Of a stretch of 64,000 bases of DNA, positions 34,785-43,985 are shown in pieces. Source of the DNA: Hominimerdicola alba (lineage in GTDB: Bacteria; Bacillota; Clostridia; Oscillospirales; Ruminococcaceae); NCBI RefSeq assembly GCF_900112155.1, contig NZ_FOKQ01000004.1, positions 1 through 64,000 on the forward strand, read 5' to 3'. Below the pieces are notes generated by a model. The model was not told the DNA's origin. It saw only the letters and a program-made list of their open reading frames with translations, and searched no databases. Position numbers and translations under genes: made by a program. Every line of letters starts with the position of its first letter. The first letter of the stretch is position 1.

Positions 34785-35300
34785 AATAGTTCCTCCTTTT
34801 CTTGGCTTCATACAAAAGCCTTTTCACTATCACCCTTTTACCCCCAAAAAGTTGTACGTTTTTGTACAACTCTTGCAGAAATATGTCCGAGTTAAATGAT
34901 AAAACATTTGTTTGACCAAACAACTATCCGTAAAACTGTGTACTTCTCACAAGAAACCCGCATTCAAATATAAATATGTTAAAACATCAAAAATGCCTTT
35001 TTTGCCCCTTTCCGTACCACAAAAAAAAACACCCCAAAACCAAAAACCGACAGCCCGCCCCCCGCGAACTGCCGATAAAACAAAATACGTTTATCCCGCT
35101 GACACACCATTCTATACAACCTTTAAACAGGCAATATCAATAGTTGACAGTATTCTTCCCCCAGCCTGCGGCGGGCAAGAATACCTCAAATATATTATAT
35201 TGGCGTATGAAGCAGTGTGCTAAAGGGATAGCCGATAAAACAAAAAGCGGAGGACCGCCGTACCAAGGTACAGCAGTTCTCCGCCAAATTTATATCCTAT
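34785..35300. other. Intergenic region between the prophage and the ABC-F gene
   Basis: No gene is supported. The stretch from 34820 to 35080 is AT-rich with a short duplicated TTGTACGTTTTTGTACAA palindrome near 34852-34869, a possible operator for the prophage operon. It also holds the MITE-like element at 35089-35233. Confidence 0.5.
35089..35233. repeat. MITE-like element, copy 2, with flanking direct repeat
   Basis: The element is about 145 bp. Left end GTTTATCCCGCTGACACACCA and right end AGTGTGCTAAAGGGATAGCC are inverted relatives of those at 8978-9080. The centre holds a hairpin GTATTCTT...AAGAATAC with a GCCTGCGGC tip. The sequence GCCGATAAAACAAAA occurs directly on both sides (35071-35085 and 35231-35245), which looks like a target duplication of about 12 bases or more. 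Confidence 0.65.
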
Positions 35301-37238
35301 TTATTCCAGACCGGCCCACTCGTCCATCATCTCATCAAGCTCGGTCTTCTTCGCTTCCAGAGCGTTGCATTTCTCCGTCATAAGCTCAAAATTCGCCGCA
35401 ACATCGGGGTTAGCTATCTCATTCTCCAGCCTGAAGATATCCACCTCAGCCTGCTCGATAAGCTCTTCCAGCTCTTTCAGACGCGCCCTGCGCTTCGCCT
35501 CCAGCTGACGCTGCTCCTTGCTGCGGTAGCTAATCTCCTTCTGCGCCCGCCTGTCCTGCTCCGCCTGAATGCGCTTCTGCTCCGCAGCTGCCTCCGCCGC
35601 CGATTTGTCAGCCGCACTCACAGCCGCCGCATAAGCGTCAAAATTGCCCTCGTAGCAGTTCACCTCGTCCGCCTTTACCTCGATTATCCTGTCAGCCACC
35701 TTGTTGATAAGGTATCTGTCGTGGGATACAAGTATGATAGTACCGCCGAATTCAGCAAGCACATCTTCCAGAACTTCTTTCGTGTTCAGGTCAAGGTGGT
35801 TGGTGGGCTCATCGAGGATAAGCACATTGCCCCGTGTGTATGCCATTATAGCGAAACACAGCTTAGCCCTCTCGCCGCCGCTGAGCACCGATATAGGCTT
35901 GAATACGTCCTCCCCCGTCAAAAGTACCGAACCCAGAGCCTTTCGCGCCTCCGCAGGTGTCATCGAGGGGAACCTGTCAAGCATCTCATCGATGACCGTG
36001 CTGCCCATGTGCAGTATGTTGTGCTCCTGCTCAAAGTAGGATATCTTCACGTTTCCGCCCCACACGATGTTCCCCCGCTCATGGGGTATGATATTCTGTA
36101 TCAGCTTCAGTATGGAAGTCTTGCCGATGCCGTTTGAACCGATTATCGCCGCGTGCTCACCCCGCCTGATGTGCATATCAAGGCTGTTTATAAGGGTCTT
36201 GCGGCTCTCCCCCTCGCCCACCACCAGCGGACAGTCTATCACCTTGACAATGTCCTTGGTAGGCTCGATATCGTATTCAAGCTTTATCTTGGGCGGTCTT
36301 GTGAACATCAAAGGCTTCTCGATGCGCTCTATCCTGTCCAGCATATGCTGCCGCGATTTCGCCATCTTCGCCGTGGAAGCCCTCACCTTGTTCTTGGCGA
36401 TGTACTCCTCCAGCTTCTTTATCTCCTCCTGCTGAGATTCCCACTCTTTCAGCTGACGTTCCGCATTGTGCTTCTTCTGCACCACATAAGCCGAATATCC
36501 GCCCTTGTAAGAGGTCAGCCTGCCCAGCTCTATCTCGCATATCCTGGTGCATATCTTGTTTAAGAAGTATCTGTCGTGAGATACTATAAGTATCGACCCC
36601 TTGTAGCTTTTCAGGTAGTCTTCCAGCCACATCAGCGTGGTAAAGTCCAGATGGTTCGTAGGCTCGTCAAGTATCAGAAGGTCGGGACATTCCAGCAGAA
36701 GCTTCGCCAGTGCCAGACGTGTCTTCTCACCACCCGAAAGTGAGGATATCACCCTGTCACGGGGCACATCCCCGAAGCCCATACCGTTGAGTATACGGCT
36801 GATGTTAACATCTATCCTGTAACCGTCATTAGCCTCAAAATACGCCGAAAGCTCCGCGTATTCCGCGCTGACAGTCTCCAGCTCAGCCCCCACAAGACCC
36901 GTCATCTGCTGTTCCAGCTCGTCCATCCTCTTCCTAGCCGCCAGAAGCTTGTCAAAAGCCTTGTGAAGCTCCGCATCAATGGTGGAATCACTTTCCAGAC
37001 CGCTGTTCTGCCGCAGAAAACCTATGGTGCAGTTCTGCGAAATCTCCACCGACCCCAGACCGTCATCGGTCTTGTCAAAACCCATGCTCCCCGTCAGAAT
37101 ATTCAGCAGCGTGGATTTTCCGCAGCCGTTCACACCGATAAGACCAATGGTCTCCCTGTTCTCGATGACAAGGTTGATATCCTTCAAAAGCGGCTCGCCA
37201 TTAAAATATTTATATAAATGTTCGATCTTTACCAGCAT
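35301..37238 (-). CDS. ABC-F family ATPase (Uup/YfmR-like)
   Basis: The 645-residue cytoplasmic protein has two ABC domains and no membrane span. The first has Walker A GVNGCGKST, signature LSGGEKTRLALAKLL and LDEPTNHLD. The second has GSNGIGKTS, LSGGERAKL and LDEPTNHLD. A charged linker (about 245-305) corresponds to the P-site tRNA-interaction motif. A C-terminal coiled coil (about 560-640) is as in Uup-type members. ABC-F proteins act on the ribosome to relieve stalling or give antibiotic protection; nothing here favours resistance over housekeeping. It is transcribed away from repeat R3. Confidence 0.92.
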   Translation of the reverse strand: MLVKIEHLYKYFNGEPLLKDINLVIENRETIGLIGVNGCGKSTLLNILTGSMGFDKTDDGLGSVEISQNCTIGFLRQNSGLESDSTIDAELHKAFDKLLAARKRMDELEQQMTGLVGAELETVSAEYAELSAYFEANDGYRIDVNISRILNGMGFGDVPRDRVISSLSGGEKTRLALAKLLLECPDLLILDEPTNHLDFTTLMWLEDYLKSYKGSILIVSHDRYFLNKICTRICEIELGRLTSYKGGYSAYVVQKKHNAERQLKEWESQQEEIKKLEEYIAKNKVRASTAKMAKSRQHMLDRIERIEKPLMFTRPPKIKLEYDIEPTKDIVKVIDCPLVVGEGESRKTLINSLDMHIRRGEHAAIIGSNGIGKTSILKLIQNIIPHERGNIVWGGNVKISYFEQEHNILHMGSTVIDEMLDRFPSMTPAEARKALGSVLLTGEDVFKPISVLSGGERAKLCFAIMAYTRGNVLILDEPTNHLDLNTKEVLEDVLAEFGGTIILVSHDRYLINKVADRIIEVKADEVNCYEGNFDAYAAAVSAADKSAAEAAAEQKRIQAEQDRRAQKEISYRSKEQRQLEAKRRARLKELEELIEQAEVDIFRLENEIANPDVAANFELMTEKCNALEAKKTELDEMMDEWAGLE

Positions 37239-37385
37239 AACTTTCTCCTGTCATTTTCCCTGATCTTTCCTGCACTTTATCCCAAGCTTCAAGCGTCCGA
37301 TGAAATATGTGCATTATCTTTTTTATTATATCACAGGATATGTGAAAAGTAAAGATATCAAAAATGAATTATCTGACCAAAAAAT

Positions 37386-38281
37386 TCCGCGGCAGAAAAC
37401 CCGCGCCCCAAACAACCTAAGCCGCGAATAGAGCTTTGGCTCAAGCCTTTCGCGAAAAGGTCCTCGGCCGGACGGGCCAATTTCGCGGCAGCAAACCTTC
37501 GCACCAGACTAACTATGCCGCGAACTGAGCTTTTGCTCAAGCTTTTCGCGAAAAGCTTGCGGGAGCGCGAGGGCAGAGCCCTCGCATCAAGGCGCCAAAG
37601 CAATAATGCCTAGCAAACCATAAGAGGAAATCAAACTACCCGCCCTGTCAAAAAGGCGCGGCAATACCAGATATTCCGAGCGTATGCGACCGTATGCCAC
37701 CTCACAAACTATCCGCGTAAAAATATTGCCGCGCCCGTCATCGGACAGCGACAGCGTATCCGATGACTCGACCCGAGGAACGAGGGGCGAAAACTCGCAA
37801 ACTATCGCACACAGCAAATGTCCGAATGTATAAGCAAAGTCCTGATTTTTGGACTTATAGTACTATCGGACAAATATCTGTATCTGAATCCAACAGAGTG
37901 CGGCACTCTTATCCATACGTACTGCGGTGGATAGGTCGCCCCTTACGGGTCGAGAAATCAACGAGCTACCGCCGTTGATTTCGGGCGCGGCAATAATATC
38001 CGCACATAGTTTGAGCGAACGCATACGGTCGCATACGCTCGTAATATCTGGTATTGCCGCGCCTTTTTGGTCGGTAGTTTGCTGTGCTATTTATGGCACT
38101 CTTGCCGCGTCGCTTTGGTGCCTTGACCGAGAGGCTCTGCCTCTCGAGCTCTCCGCAAGCCTGCTAGCGCGAGGCATATGCCGACGCAGTCGCATAAACC
38201 GCGCGCTTTGATTCGCGGCATAGTTTGTTTGGTGCGCAAGTTTGCTGCCGCGCTTGAGCCAAAGCTCTCTTCCTTGGCATT
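37386..38281. repeat. Large dispersed foldback repeat, copy R3 (longest)
   Basis: This copy of about 896 bp shares the conserved centre (GTCCTGATTTTTGGAC) and the GGCGCGGCAATA/TATTGCCGCGCC modules with R1, R2 and R4. Its left arm has GCGAGGGC-AGA-GCCCTCGC (37567-37585) where R1 and R4 have GAGAGGC-AGA-GCCTCTC. One variable hairpin pairs GTCATCGGA with TCCGATGAC, and the mirrored one is built from AAATCAACG and CGTTGATTT. Extra terminal segments lengthen both ends. It lies in the divergent region between the ABC-F gene and speD. Confidence 0.86.
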
Positions 38282-38335
38282 CTCTCCTCAGCCGCAAATC
38301 TACCCCCTTATCAAAAACTTTTACACCTCGGTGTC

Positions 38336-38478
38336 TTTACATTTATAAAAAAATATGTTATAATGATTTATAGTTTGCTGTAGGATGGAAACAGCAAACC
38401 ACCACACCATGATGAACCACCGCAAGACCGCGTATTTACGGGGCTTGCGTCAAATACACCGAAAGGATAGATGGCAGA
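38336..38478 (+). promoter_or_regulatory. speD promoter and structured leader
   Basis: TTTACA (38336-38341) and TATAAT (38359-38364) are spaced by 17 bases. The leader of about 108 bases can form GTTTGCTGT/ACAGCAAAC (about 38373-38399) and GCAAG...CTTGC (about 38422-38450) stems before AAAGGAT. It matches no riboswitch class that I recognise, but its length and structure suggest control of speD, possibly by polyamine or S-adenosylmethionine supply. Confidence 0.6.
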
Positions 38479-39282
38479 TTGGAGAATAATAAGATCACCC
38501 TTTACGGCTTCAATAATCTTACCAAGACCCTCAGTTTTAATATATACGATGTTTGCTACGCTAAGGGACAGAAAGAACAGAAGGACTATATCGAGTATAT
38601 CGACGAGCAGTATAACTCCGAACGTCTCACCAAGATACTCTGTGACGTTACCGAGATGATCGGTGCCCGCGTCCTTAATATCTCAAAGCAGGATTATGAG
38701 CCCCAGGGCGCTTCGGTGAATGTGCTTATTGCCGAAAAGGAGCTGGATAAGGATTCTATCGACCCCTCCTGCAATCTGGGCATTCTTCCCGATACTCCCG
38801 AGATGATACACGCTCACCTTGATAAGAGCCATGTGACGGTACACACCTTCCCCGAGTATCATCCCGATAACTCTATCTCCACCTTCCGCGTGGATATAGA
38901 CGTATCCACCTGCGGTACTATCTCTCCGCTTAATGCGCTGAATTATCTGATAGCCAGCTTCGATTCCGATATCATCACTATCGACTACCGCGTTCGCGGC
39001 TTCACCCGTGATGTGCTGGGCAAAAAGTTCTTCATTGACCACGATATAACTTCCATTCAGGATTATATCGATAAGTCCACGCTGACCAGATATGACGCCA
39101 TTGACGTGAATGTATATCAGTCCAATATTTTTCACACCAAGCTGCTGATAAAAGAGATCGACCTCCAGAACTACCTGTTCAAAAAGGACGTTTACGAGCT
39201 GACACCCAAACAGCGTCTCGATATCACCGACAGTCTCCGCCGCGAAATGATAGAGATATACAGCGGCATGAACATTTATTAA
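38479..39282 (+). CDS. speD: S-adenosylmethionine decarboxylase proenzyme
   Basis: The 267-residue protein makes decarboxylated S-adenosylmethionine, the aminopropyl donor for spermidine. It is of the long bacterial (E. coli SpeD) type. The self-processing site lies in [17 protein letters not shown], with cleavage expected between K116 and S117 to give the pyruvoyl group. No ATG is available in frame; TTG 38479 is used, with AAAGGAT about 11 bases upstream. An ATG at 38471 is in another frame. It is the first gene of the polyamine region and has its own promoter. Confidence 0.93.
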   Translation: MENNKITLYGFNNLTKTLSFNIYDVCYAKGQKEQKDYIEYIDEQYNSERLTKILCDVTEMIGARVLNISKQDYEPQGASVNVLIAEKELDKDSIDPSCNLGILPDTPEMIHAHLDKSHVTVHTFPEYHPDNSISTFRVDIDVSTCGTISPLNALNYLIASFDSDIITIDYRVRGFTRDVLGKKFFIDHDITSIQDYIDKSTLTRYDAIDVNVYQSNIFHTKLLIKEIDLQNYLFKKDVYELTPKQRLDITDSLRREMIEIYSGMNIY

Positions 39283-39289
39283 GTAAACA

Positions 39290-39328
39290 ACAAGCCCCTT
39301 CCCCGAAAAACGGGTCAAAGGGGCTTGA
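39290..39328 (+). terminator. Stem-loop after speD
   Basis: CAAGCCCCTT-CCCG pairs with CGGG-TCAAAGGGGCTTG. The T tract is weak, so it may only partly end transcription before speA. Confidence 0.65.
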
Positions 39329-39461
39329 TATGCATATTCTCTTCAGACAATAACAGAAGATATGTCCCTGAAATGATTTTTACAGTACTGTTTTTTGTAC
39401 ATTTGATACACTACATTTTTCAGCAAAGTCAAGTGCTTTGCGTTAAAGAGGAGTGAGCTTA

Positions 39462-40907
39462 ATGAGCTTAGACCAGAGTCGTGCCCCACTTTACGAGGCA
39501 CTTAAAAAACACATGAAAAACCGTATCGTCCGACTTGACGTGCCCGGGCATAAGGGCGGACGTATGAATAAAGAACTTAAAGCTTTTCTTGGCGACCAGT
39601 GTATGGCGTGCGATGTCAATTCCATGAAAAATCTGGATAACCTCTGCCACCCTGTATCTGTCATAAAGGAAGCTGAACAGCTGGCGGCAGACGCTTTCGG
39701 GGCTGACCACGCATTCTTCATGGTGGGAGGCACTACCTCAGCCGTGCAGACTATGGTGTTCACCGCCTGCAAAGCGGGTGAAAAGATCATCATGCCTAGA
39801 AACGTCCACAGGAGCGCCATCAACGCCCTTGTCGTATGCGGCGCTGTGCCTGTCTACGTTGACCCCGGCACCAACAAGCGTCTTGGCATACCCCTTGGTA
39901 TGTCCGTCAGCGATGTTGAAAAAGCTATCCGCGAACACCCCGATGCCAAGGCGGTGCTGGTGAACAATCCCACCTATTACGGCATATGCTCCGATATCCG
40001 CGGGATAGTCAAACTCGCCCACGAACACGGTATGCTGGTGCTTGCGGACGAAGCCCACGGCACTCACCTGTATTTCGGCGAGGGTCTGCCCTGCTCGGCT
40101 ATGGCGGCGGGGGCTGATATGGCGGCTGTCAGCATACACAAAACAGGCGGAAGCCTTACCCAGTCATCGCTACTGCTGTGCAAAAACACAGTATCAGAGG
40201 GCTATGTGCGCCAGATAATCAACCTGACCCAGACCACCAGCGGCTCATATCTGCTGATGGTGAGCCTTGATATCGCCAGAAAGAACCTGGCTCTTAACGG
40301 CAAGGAGCTTTTCGCGAAGGCTGTGGCATATTCAAACTACGCCCGCGAGGAGATAAACAAGATAGGCGGCTACTACGCCTACGGCAAGGAGCTGGAAAAC
40401 GGCGATGATTTCTATGCCTTCGATTCCACCAAGCTAAGCGTGCACACCCGTGATATCGGGCTTGCGGGAGTTGAGGTCTACGATATACTACGCGATGACT
40501 ACGATATCCAGATAGAGTTCGGGGATATCGGCAATATCCTCGCCATAGTTTCCGCAGGCGACAGAGAACTTGAGATAGAGCGCTTCATATCCTCACTCAG
40601 CGAGATAAAGCGCCTTTATTCAAAAGACCCCACAGGTCTTTTCGACCACGAGTACATCGACCCGCAGGTTGAAATGTCCCCGCAGAAAGCCTTTTACAGC
40701 GACAAGCACCCCGTATGGATAAACGAGAGCGAAGGTCAGATATGCGGAGAATTCGTGATGTGCTATCCCCCCGGCATACCAATACTAGCCCCCGGCGAGC
40801 GCATAACAAGAGAGATTATCAGCTACATAAACTACTGCAAAGAGAAAGGCTGCCTGCTGACAGGTACGGAAGATCTGGAGATCAATTATATTAATGTGGT
40901 AGAATAA
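39462..40907 (+). CDS. speA: Arginine/lysine/ornithine decarboxylase, class I fold, probably arginine decarboxylase
   Basis: The 481-residue PLP enzyme belongs to the B. subtilis SpeA-like group. It has an N-terminal DVPGHKGG motif, MVGGTTSAVQTM for cofactor phosphate binding and LADEAHGTH. The Schiff-base lysine lies in SIHKTGGSLTQSS. It lacks the wing domain of E. coli inducible decarboxylases. Arginine is the likely substrate because agmatinase is encoded in the same region; lysine cannot be excluded from sequence. ATG 39462 has AGAGGAG 9 bases upstream and is preferred over GTG 39453. Confidence 0.9.
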   Translation: MSLDQSRAPLYEALKKHMKNRIVRLDVPGHKGGRMNKELKAFLGDQCMACDVNSMKNLDNLCHPVSVIKEAEQLAADAFGADHAFFMVGGTTSAVQTMVFTACKAGEKIIMPRNVHRSAINALVVCGAVPVYVDPGTNKRLGIPLGMSVSDVEKAIREHPDAKAVLVNNPTYYGICSDIRGIVKLAHEHGMLVLADEAHGTHLYFGEGLPCSAMAAGADMAAVSIHKTGGSLTQSSLLLCKNTVSEGYVRQIINLTQTTSGSYLLMVSLDIARKNLALNGKELFAKAVAYSNYAREEINKIGGYYAYGKELENGDDFYAFDSTKLSVHTRDIGLAGVEVYDILRDDYDIQIEFGDIGNILAIVSAGDRELEIERFISSLSEIKRLYSKDPTGLFDHEYIDPQVEMSPQKAFYSDKHPVWINESEGQICGEFVMCYPPGIPILAPGERITREIISYINYCKEKGCLLTGTEDLEINYINVVE

Positions 40908-40966
40908 CTAGGGTAATAATATGGGCAGGAGAACAATTATATTAAGGTGGGCAACGGATAATAAAT

Positions 40967-41473
40967 ATGAATAAAGAAAAAGTAAAAAATAAAGTAGTCA
41001 ATGGCTGTCTGATCGCCATTATTGGTTGGTCGCTTTTTTTCGCTGTCATGGTTGCTATCAGTGTGCTTCCAAAGATCCATACATCTTTTGGCGATAAAGA
41101 GATCGAGATCATTCGCAAACATATGGGCATTACGATCGATGGCAATTCTACTCCCGTAAAGCTAAAGGAAACTCATGGCGGCGGGGATAGTTTCTATGAG
41201 CTGTGGCTTGAAGATATCGATGATCCCGAAAAATTTATGGAGAACTGCTATGACGGGTCATACGCTGTTATTGAGGACAAAAGTGATCTGCAAGAATTCG
41301 GCGGAGGATTTCCGTATGAATACAATTACGATGACAGGTTATTATTTGAGGATTCATATATCGTGTACACCCGTGCGTATAACAATGGGTCTAAACCCAG
41401 TCGCTATTATTATATAATAGCGTTTTACAAAGACGGGGACAGCTTCAAAGCGAAGGTCGTTGATGAAGATTGA
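40967..41473 (+). CDS. Single-TM protein, paralogue A1 of a tandem family
   Basis: The 168-residue protein has one membrane helix (about residues 14-36) and an outer domain. The domain opens TSFGDKEIEIIRKHMGITID and continues with TPVKLKETHGGGDSFYELWLEDIDDPE. The same domain occurs in the next two genes (A2, A3), and a more distant version occurs in B1 and B2. The family is unknown to me. The conserved spacing of an amphipathic helix, a TPVK strand and an FMENCYDGSY segment suggests a small binding domain. It follows speA by 59 bases on the same strand. Confidence 0.7.
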   Translation: MNKEKVKNKVVNGCLIAIIGWSLFFAVMVAISVLPKIHTSFGDKEIEIIRKHMGITIDGNSTPVKLKETHGGGDSFYELWLEDIDDPEKFMENCYDGSYAVIEDKSDLQEFGGGFPYEYNYDDRLLFEDSYIVYTRAYNNGSKPSRYYYIIAFYKDGDSFKAKVVDED

Positions 41474-41499
41474 TAACAAGGCAAAAAGAGGGTAATAAT

Positions 41500-41544
41500 A
41501 TGGACAACAAATCAGATTTCAGGATAAGCGCAGTAAGCGAGTGA
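41500..41544 (+). pseudogene. Duplication remnant of the 83-residue membrane gene (1)
   Basis: GAGGGTAATAATATGGACAA here repeats the start of the gene at 42646. The frame reads MDNKSDFRISAVSE and stops. It appears to be the two ends of that gene joined after an internal deletion, left by tandem duplication. Confidence 0.6.
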
Positions 41545-41555
41545 GTGAAAGAAAT

Positions 41556-42062
41556 ATGATAAAATACATATCAAAAGAAGACAAACCGAAAATAAAGCCC
41601 GGTTGTCTGATAGTCTCTTTGGGCGTGTGGGGGTTTTTCATCTTCATAATAATAAGCATAATTATAAGTACGCTTCCGAAGACCTATACATCTTTCGGTG
41701 ACGAAGAGATGGAGATTATCAACCAACGTCTGGGCATTACGATCAAGGGAAGTACGACCCCCGTAAAGCTGAAGTGGATCCGTGGAAGAGACCCTGATTA
41801 TGAACTTTGGCTGGAAAATATAGATGACCCCGAAGAGTTTATGGAGAACTGCTATAACGGCACGTACTTTGTTGTTGAGAACAAAAGTAATCTGATAGAA
41901 TTCGGAGAGAAAAAAATCAGTTCATTATACGATTACAACAGCAGTTTAACAGCAGGCAGTTCATATATCATCTACAACTGCGATAGATACAGCGAATATA
42001 ATGTAGTGTTCTACAAGGACGGAGACAGTTTCAAAGCAAAGGTCTATGCAGATGATAGATAA
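41556..42062 (+). CDS. Single-TM protein, paralogue A2 of a tandem family
   Basis: This 168-residue paralogue of A1 has a helix near residues 15-40 and the shared SFGDEEMEIINQRLGITIKG and ENIDDPEEFMENCYNGTY segments. ATG 41556 is chosen; a GTG at 41541 overlaps the remnant upstream and would add five residues. Ribosome binding is weak for either start. The GGG replacing the conserved THG loop is seen as RGRDPDYELW. Confidence 0.65.
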   Translation: MIKYISKEDKPKIKPGCLIVSLGVWGFFIFIIISIIISTLPKTYTSFGDEEMEIINQRLGITIKGSTTPVKLKWIRGRDPDYELWLENIDDPEEFMENCYNGTYFVVENKSNLIEFGEKKISSLYDYNSSLTAGSSYIIYNCDRYSEYNVVFYKDGDSFKAKVYADDR

Positions 42063-42077
42063 AAAGAGGGTAATAAT

Positions 42078-42122
42078 ACGGACAACAAACTGTATCTAAG
42101 GATAAGCGCAGTAAGCGAGTGA
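42078..42122 (+). pseudogene. Duplication remnant of the 83-residue membrane gene (2)
   Basis: GAGGGTAATAATACGGACAA repeats the same start with ATG changed to ACG, followed by AGGATAAGCGCAGTAAGCGA as in remnant 1. It cannot be translated from its original start. Confidence 0.6.
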
Positions 42123-42135
42123 GAAAAGAATTATT

Positions 42136-42624
42136 ATGAAAAAAACAATAAAACAATTGATTCGTGACTTTCTTAAACTCATTGCAGCAATTGTTATTTT
42201 TGGCGCATTAGTATATTTCATCATAGATCATGCGACGCACCGCACAATCAGATTTTTCGGTGATGAAGATATCGAGATGATCCACAAAAGAATGAGTATT
42301 ACGATAGAGGGAAATACAACTCCCGTTAAATTTGAGGAAACTCATGGCGCCGGGGATTATTCCTATTACCTTTGGCTGAAAAATATCGATGACCCGGAAG
42401 AGTTTATGGAGAACTGCTATGACGGCACGTACTCTGTTGTTGAGAACGTAAATGATCTGAAAAAAGGTTTCGGTGATGAGGGTCGCGATTACGATTATGA
42501 TAATGACCTTAGATTGGGCAGCGCATATATCGCATACAACTGCGATAGATACAGCGAATATAATATAGCGTTCTACAAGGACGAAGACAGCTACAAAGCA
42601 AAGTTATATGCAGCCAAGCGTTAA
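42136..42624 (+). CDS. Single-TM protein, paralogue A3 of a tandem family
   Basis: This 162-residue paralogue has one helix (about residues 15-33) and the segment RFFGDEDIEMIHKRMSITIEG. It continues with TPVKFEETHGAGDYSYYLWL. It is closest to A1 in the ETHG loop and to A2 at its C-terminus (AYNCDRYSEYN...FYKD), which suggests recombination among the copies. A purine-rich GAGAAAAGAA lies before ATG 42136. Confidence 0.7.
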   Translation: MKKTIKQLIRDFLKLIAAIVIFGALVYFIIDHATHRTIRFFGDEDIEMIHKRMSITIEGNTTPVKFEETHGAGDYSYYLWLKNIDDPEEFMENCYDGTYSVVENVNDLKKGFGDEGRDYDYDNDLRLGSAYIAYNCDRYSEYNIAFYKDEDSYKAKLYAAKR

Positions 42625-42645
42625 CAAGAAAAAGAGGGTAATAAT

Positions 42646-42897
42646 ATGGACAACAAACAAGATTTCAAAAACCCCAACGAGGTAAAACAACCTCTGAGCA
42701 GTAACAATATACAGGGCTTTCAGGGGAACGGCGCATTCTATCAGGAGCTCACTCCTGCGAAGCCGAAGCGCGATCTCAGGATAAACGCAAGCATATCGGG
42801 CAAGACCTTCGGCAGAGTGGTGCTGGGTTTTGTGGGGGCTTCCGCCATCGGGCTGATAGCGGCTGTCATCGTGATACTCAGATTTATATTCGGGTGA
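42646..42897 (+). CDS. Small membrane protein (83 residues)
   Basis: It has a polar N-terminal half rich in asparagine, proline and glutamine, and one C-terminal helix (VVLGFVGASAIGLIAAVIVIL). GAGGG precedes ATG 42646. Shortened remnants of this gene lie before A2 and A3, so it was part of the duplicated unit. The function is unknown. Confidence 0.6.
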   Translation: MDNKQDFKNPNEVKQPLSSNNIQGFQGNGAFYQELTPAKPKRDLRINASISGKTFGRVVLGFVGASAIGLIAAVIVILRFIFG

Positions 42898-42901
42898 AGC
42901 T

Positions 42902-43336
42902 ATGGCTGATTTTTTCATACGCGAAGTACGTCCCGAGGATGCCGAAGATATCGCCGAAATAAGCCGCGAAGACCTGGGCTATCCCTGTGATGCGGAGATG
43001 GTCAGGGCGAATATATCGGGGCTGGACAGTTCCCGCGAAGCAGTTTTCGTTGCCGAGATGAACGGCAGAGCCGTGGGGTATATCCATGTAGAAGAGTACA
43101 AAGTTTTGTACTGTGAGAAGATGGTGAACTATCTGGGGCTGGCAGTAAGCGGCAAATGCAGACGGTTGGGCATAGGTGCGGCACTGATAAAAGCCGCGGA
43201 AGAATGGGCTAAAGAGCGTGGCATAACGCTAGTTCGACTGAATTCGGGCAGCACCCGAATAGGGGCACATGAGTTCTACAAGCGGCAAGGCTACAATGGC
43301 GACAAGATGCAGGTGCATTTCACCAAGAGATTATAA
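42902..43336 (+). CDS. GNAT family N-acetyltransferase
   Basis: The 144-residue protein starts with FIREVRPEDAEDIAEISRED. It has the acetyl-CoA binding loop LAVSGKCRRLGIGAALI with the R/Q-x-x-G-x-G/A pattern, then GAHEFYKRQGY. In a polyamine region an acetyltransferase could modify polyamines (SpeG-like or PaiA-like), but the motif does not fix the substrate. It begins 4 bases after the previous stop. Confidence 0.85.
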   Translation: MADFFIREVRPEDAEDIAEISREDLGYPCDAEMVRANISGLDSSREAVFVAEMNGRAVGYIHVEEYKVLYCEKMVNYLGLAVSGKCRRLGIGAALIKAAEEWAKERGITLVRLNSGSTRIGAHEFYKRQGYNGDKMQVHFTKRL

Positions 43337-43362
43337 GTACATAAGATTGGATAGGTATAAAT

Positions 43363-43914
43363 ATGACACAGGAAGTTAACAGGGATAATATCCCGCCAAG
43401 ACCCAAAAAGAATAAGGGTTGTATCATCGCGGTGGTGGTGATGGTGCTGCTGTTTTTCGGGTTTATGCTTTACGCTATGATAGACTTCCGAAACATGATC
43501 CATAAGGACTGGAAACGTTTCGATGATGAACGCATAGCAAAAGTCGAGAAATATCTTGATATGACCATTCCCGACGAAGTTACTCCGGTGAGATTCAAGT
43601 GGTATTCTGCTCCGGGGGATGGCACTTGTTTCAACAAGCTGATAGTTGAAGGTATAAGCGACCCGAATGATTTTATTGACAAAGCTTTTTCGGGGGCAGA
43701 TATAAAAGAAATCACGCCCGATAATGAAAGGTTTTCAGGAATATGTAACACGCTGTACGAAGTATCTGAAGATCTGGATCTCAGTATAGAATTCTCCGAT
43801 GTATACGAACGTGTATCCACCAAAAAAGACGAAAGAATAGATAAATATTACATAGGCTTCAGCAAAACAGACAGCGGTTATTGTGCTGTGATAACTTGTC
43901 TGAATGATTATTAA
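43363..43914 (+). CDS. Single-TM protein, paralogue B1
   Basis: The 183-residue protein has a lysine-rich start and one membrane helix (about 22-42). Its outer domain resembles A1-A3 in order: KDWKRFDDERIAKVEKYLDM, TPVRFKW, a gap with PGDG, then GISDPNDFIDKAF. It ends YYIGFSKTDSGYCAVI. It is clearly paralogous to B2 and more remotely to the A group. Confidence 0.68.
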   Translation: MTQEVNRDNIPPRPKKNKGCIIAVVVMVLLFFGFMLYAMIDFRNMIHKDWKRFDDERIAKVEKYLDMTIPDEVTPVRFKWYSAPGDGTCFNKLIVEGISDPNDFIDKAFSGADIKEITPDNERFSGICNTLYEVSEDLDLSIEFSDVYERVSTKKDERIDKYYIGFSKTDSGYCAVITCLNDY

Positions 43915-43930
43915 AGACAGAAAATGAGAA

Positions 43931-43960
43931 ACATCTCACCAAGAGATTATGAGTACATAA
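43931..43960 (+). repeat. Duplicated 3' end of the acetyltransferase gene
   Basis: TCACCAAGAGATTATGAGTA between B1 and B2 repeats the acetyltransferase end (43321-43340) with one change. It marks the edge of the segment that was duplicated to produce the second B gene. Confidence 0.6.
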
Positions 43961-43985
43961 AACAGGACAGAAACGAGCTGACAGT

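Noticed and set aside
37386-38281. Ribosomal or other known structured RNA in the long repeats
   Set aside because: No rRNA, tmRNA, RNase P or group II intron core sequence was recognised, and the modules are mirror-related rather than following a known RNA architecture.
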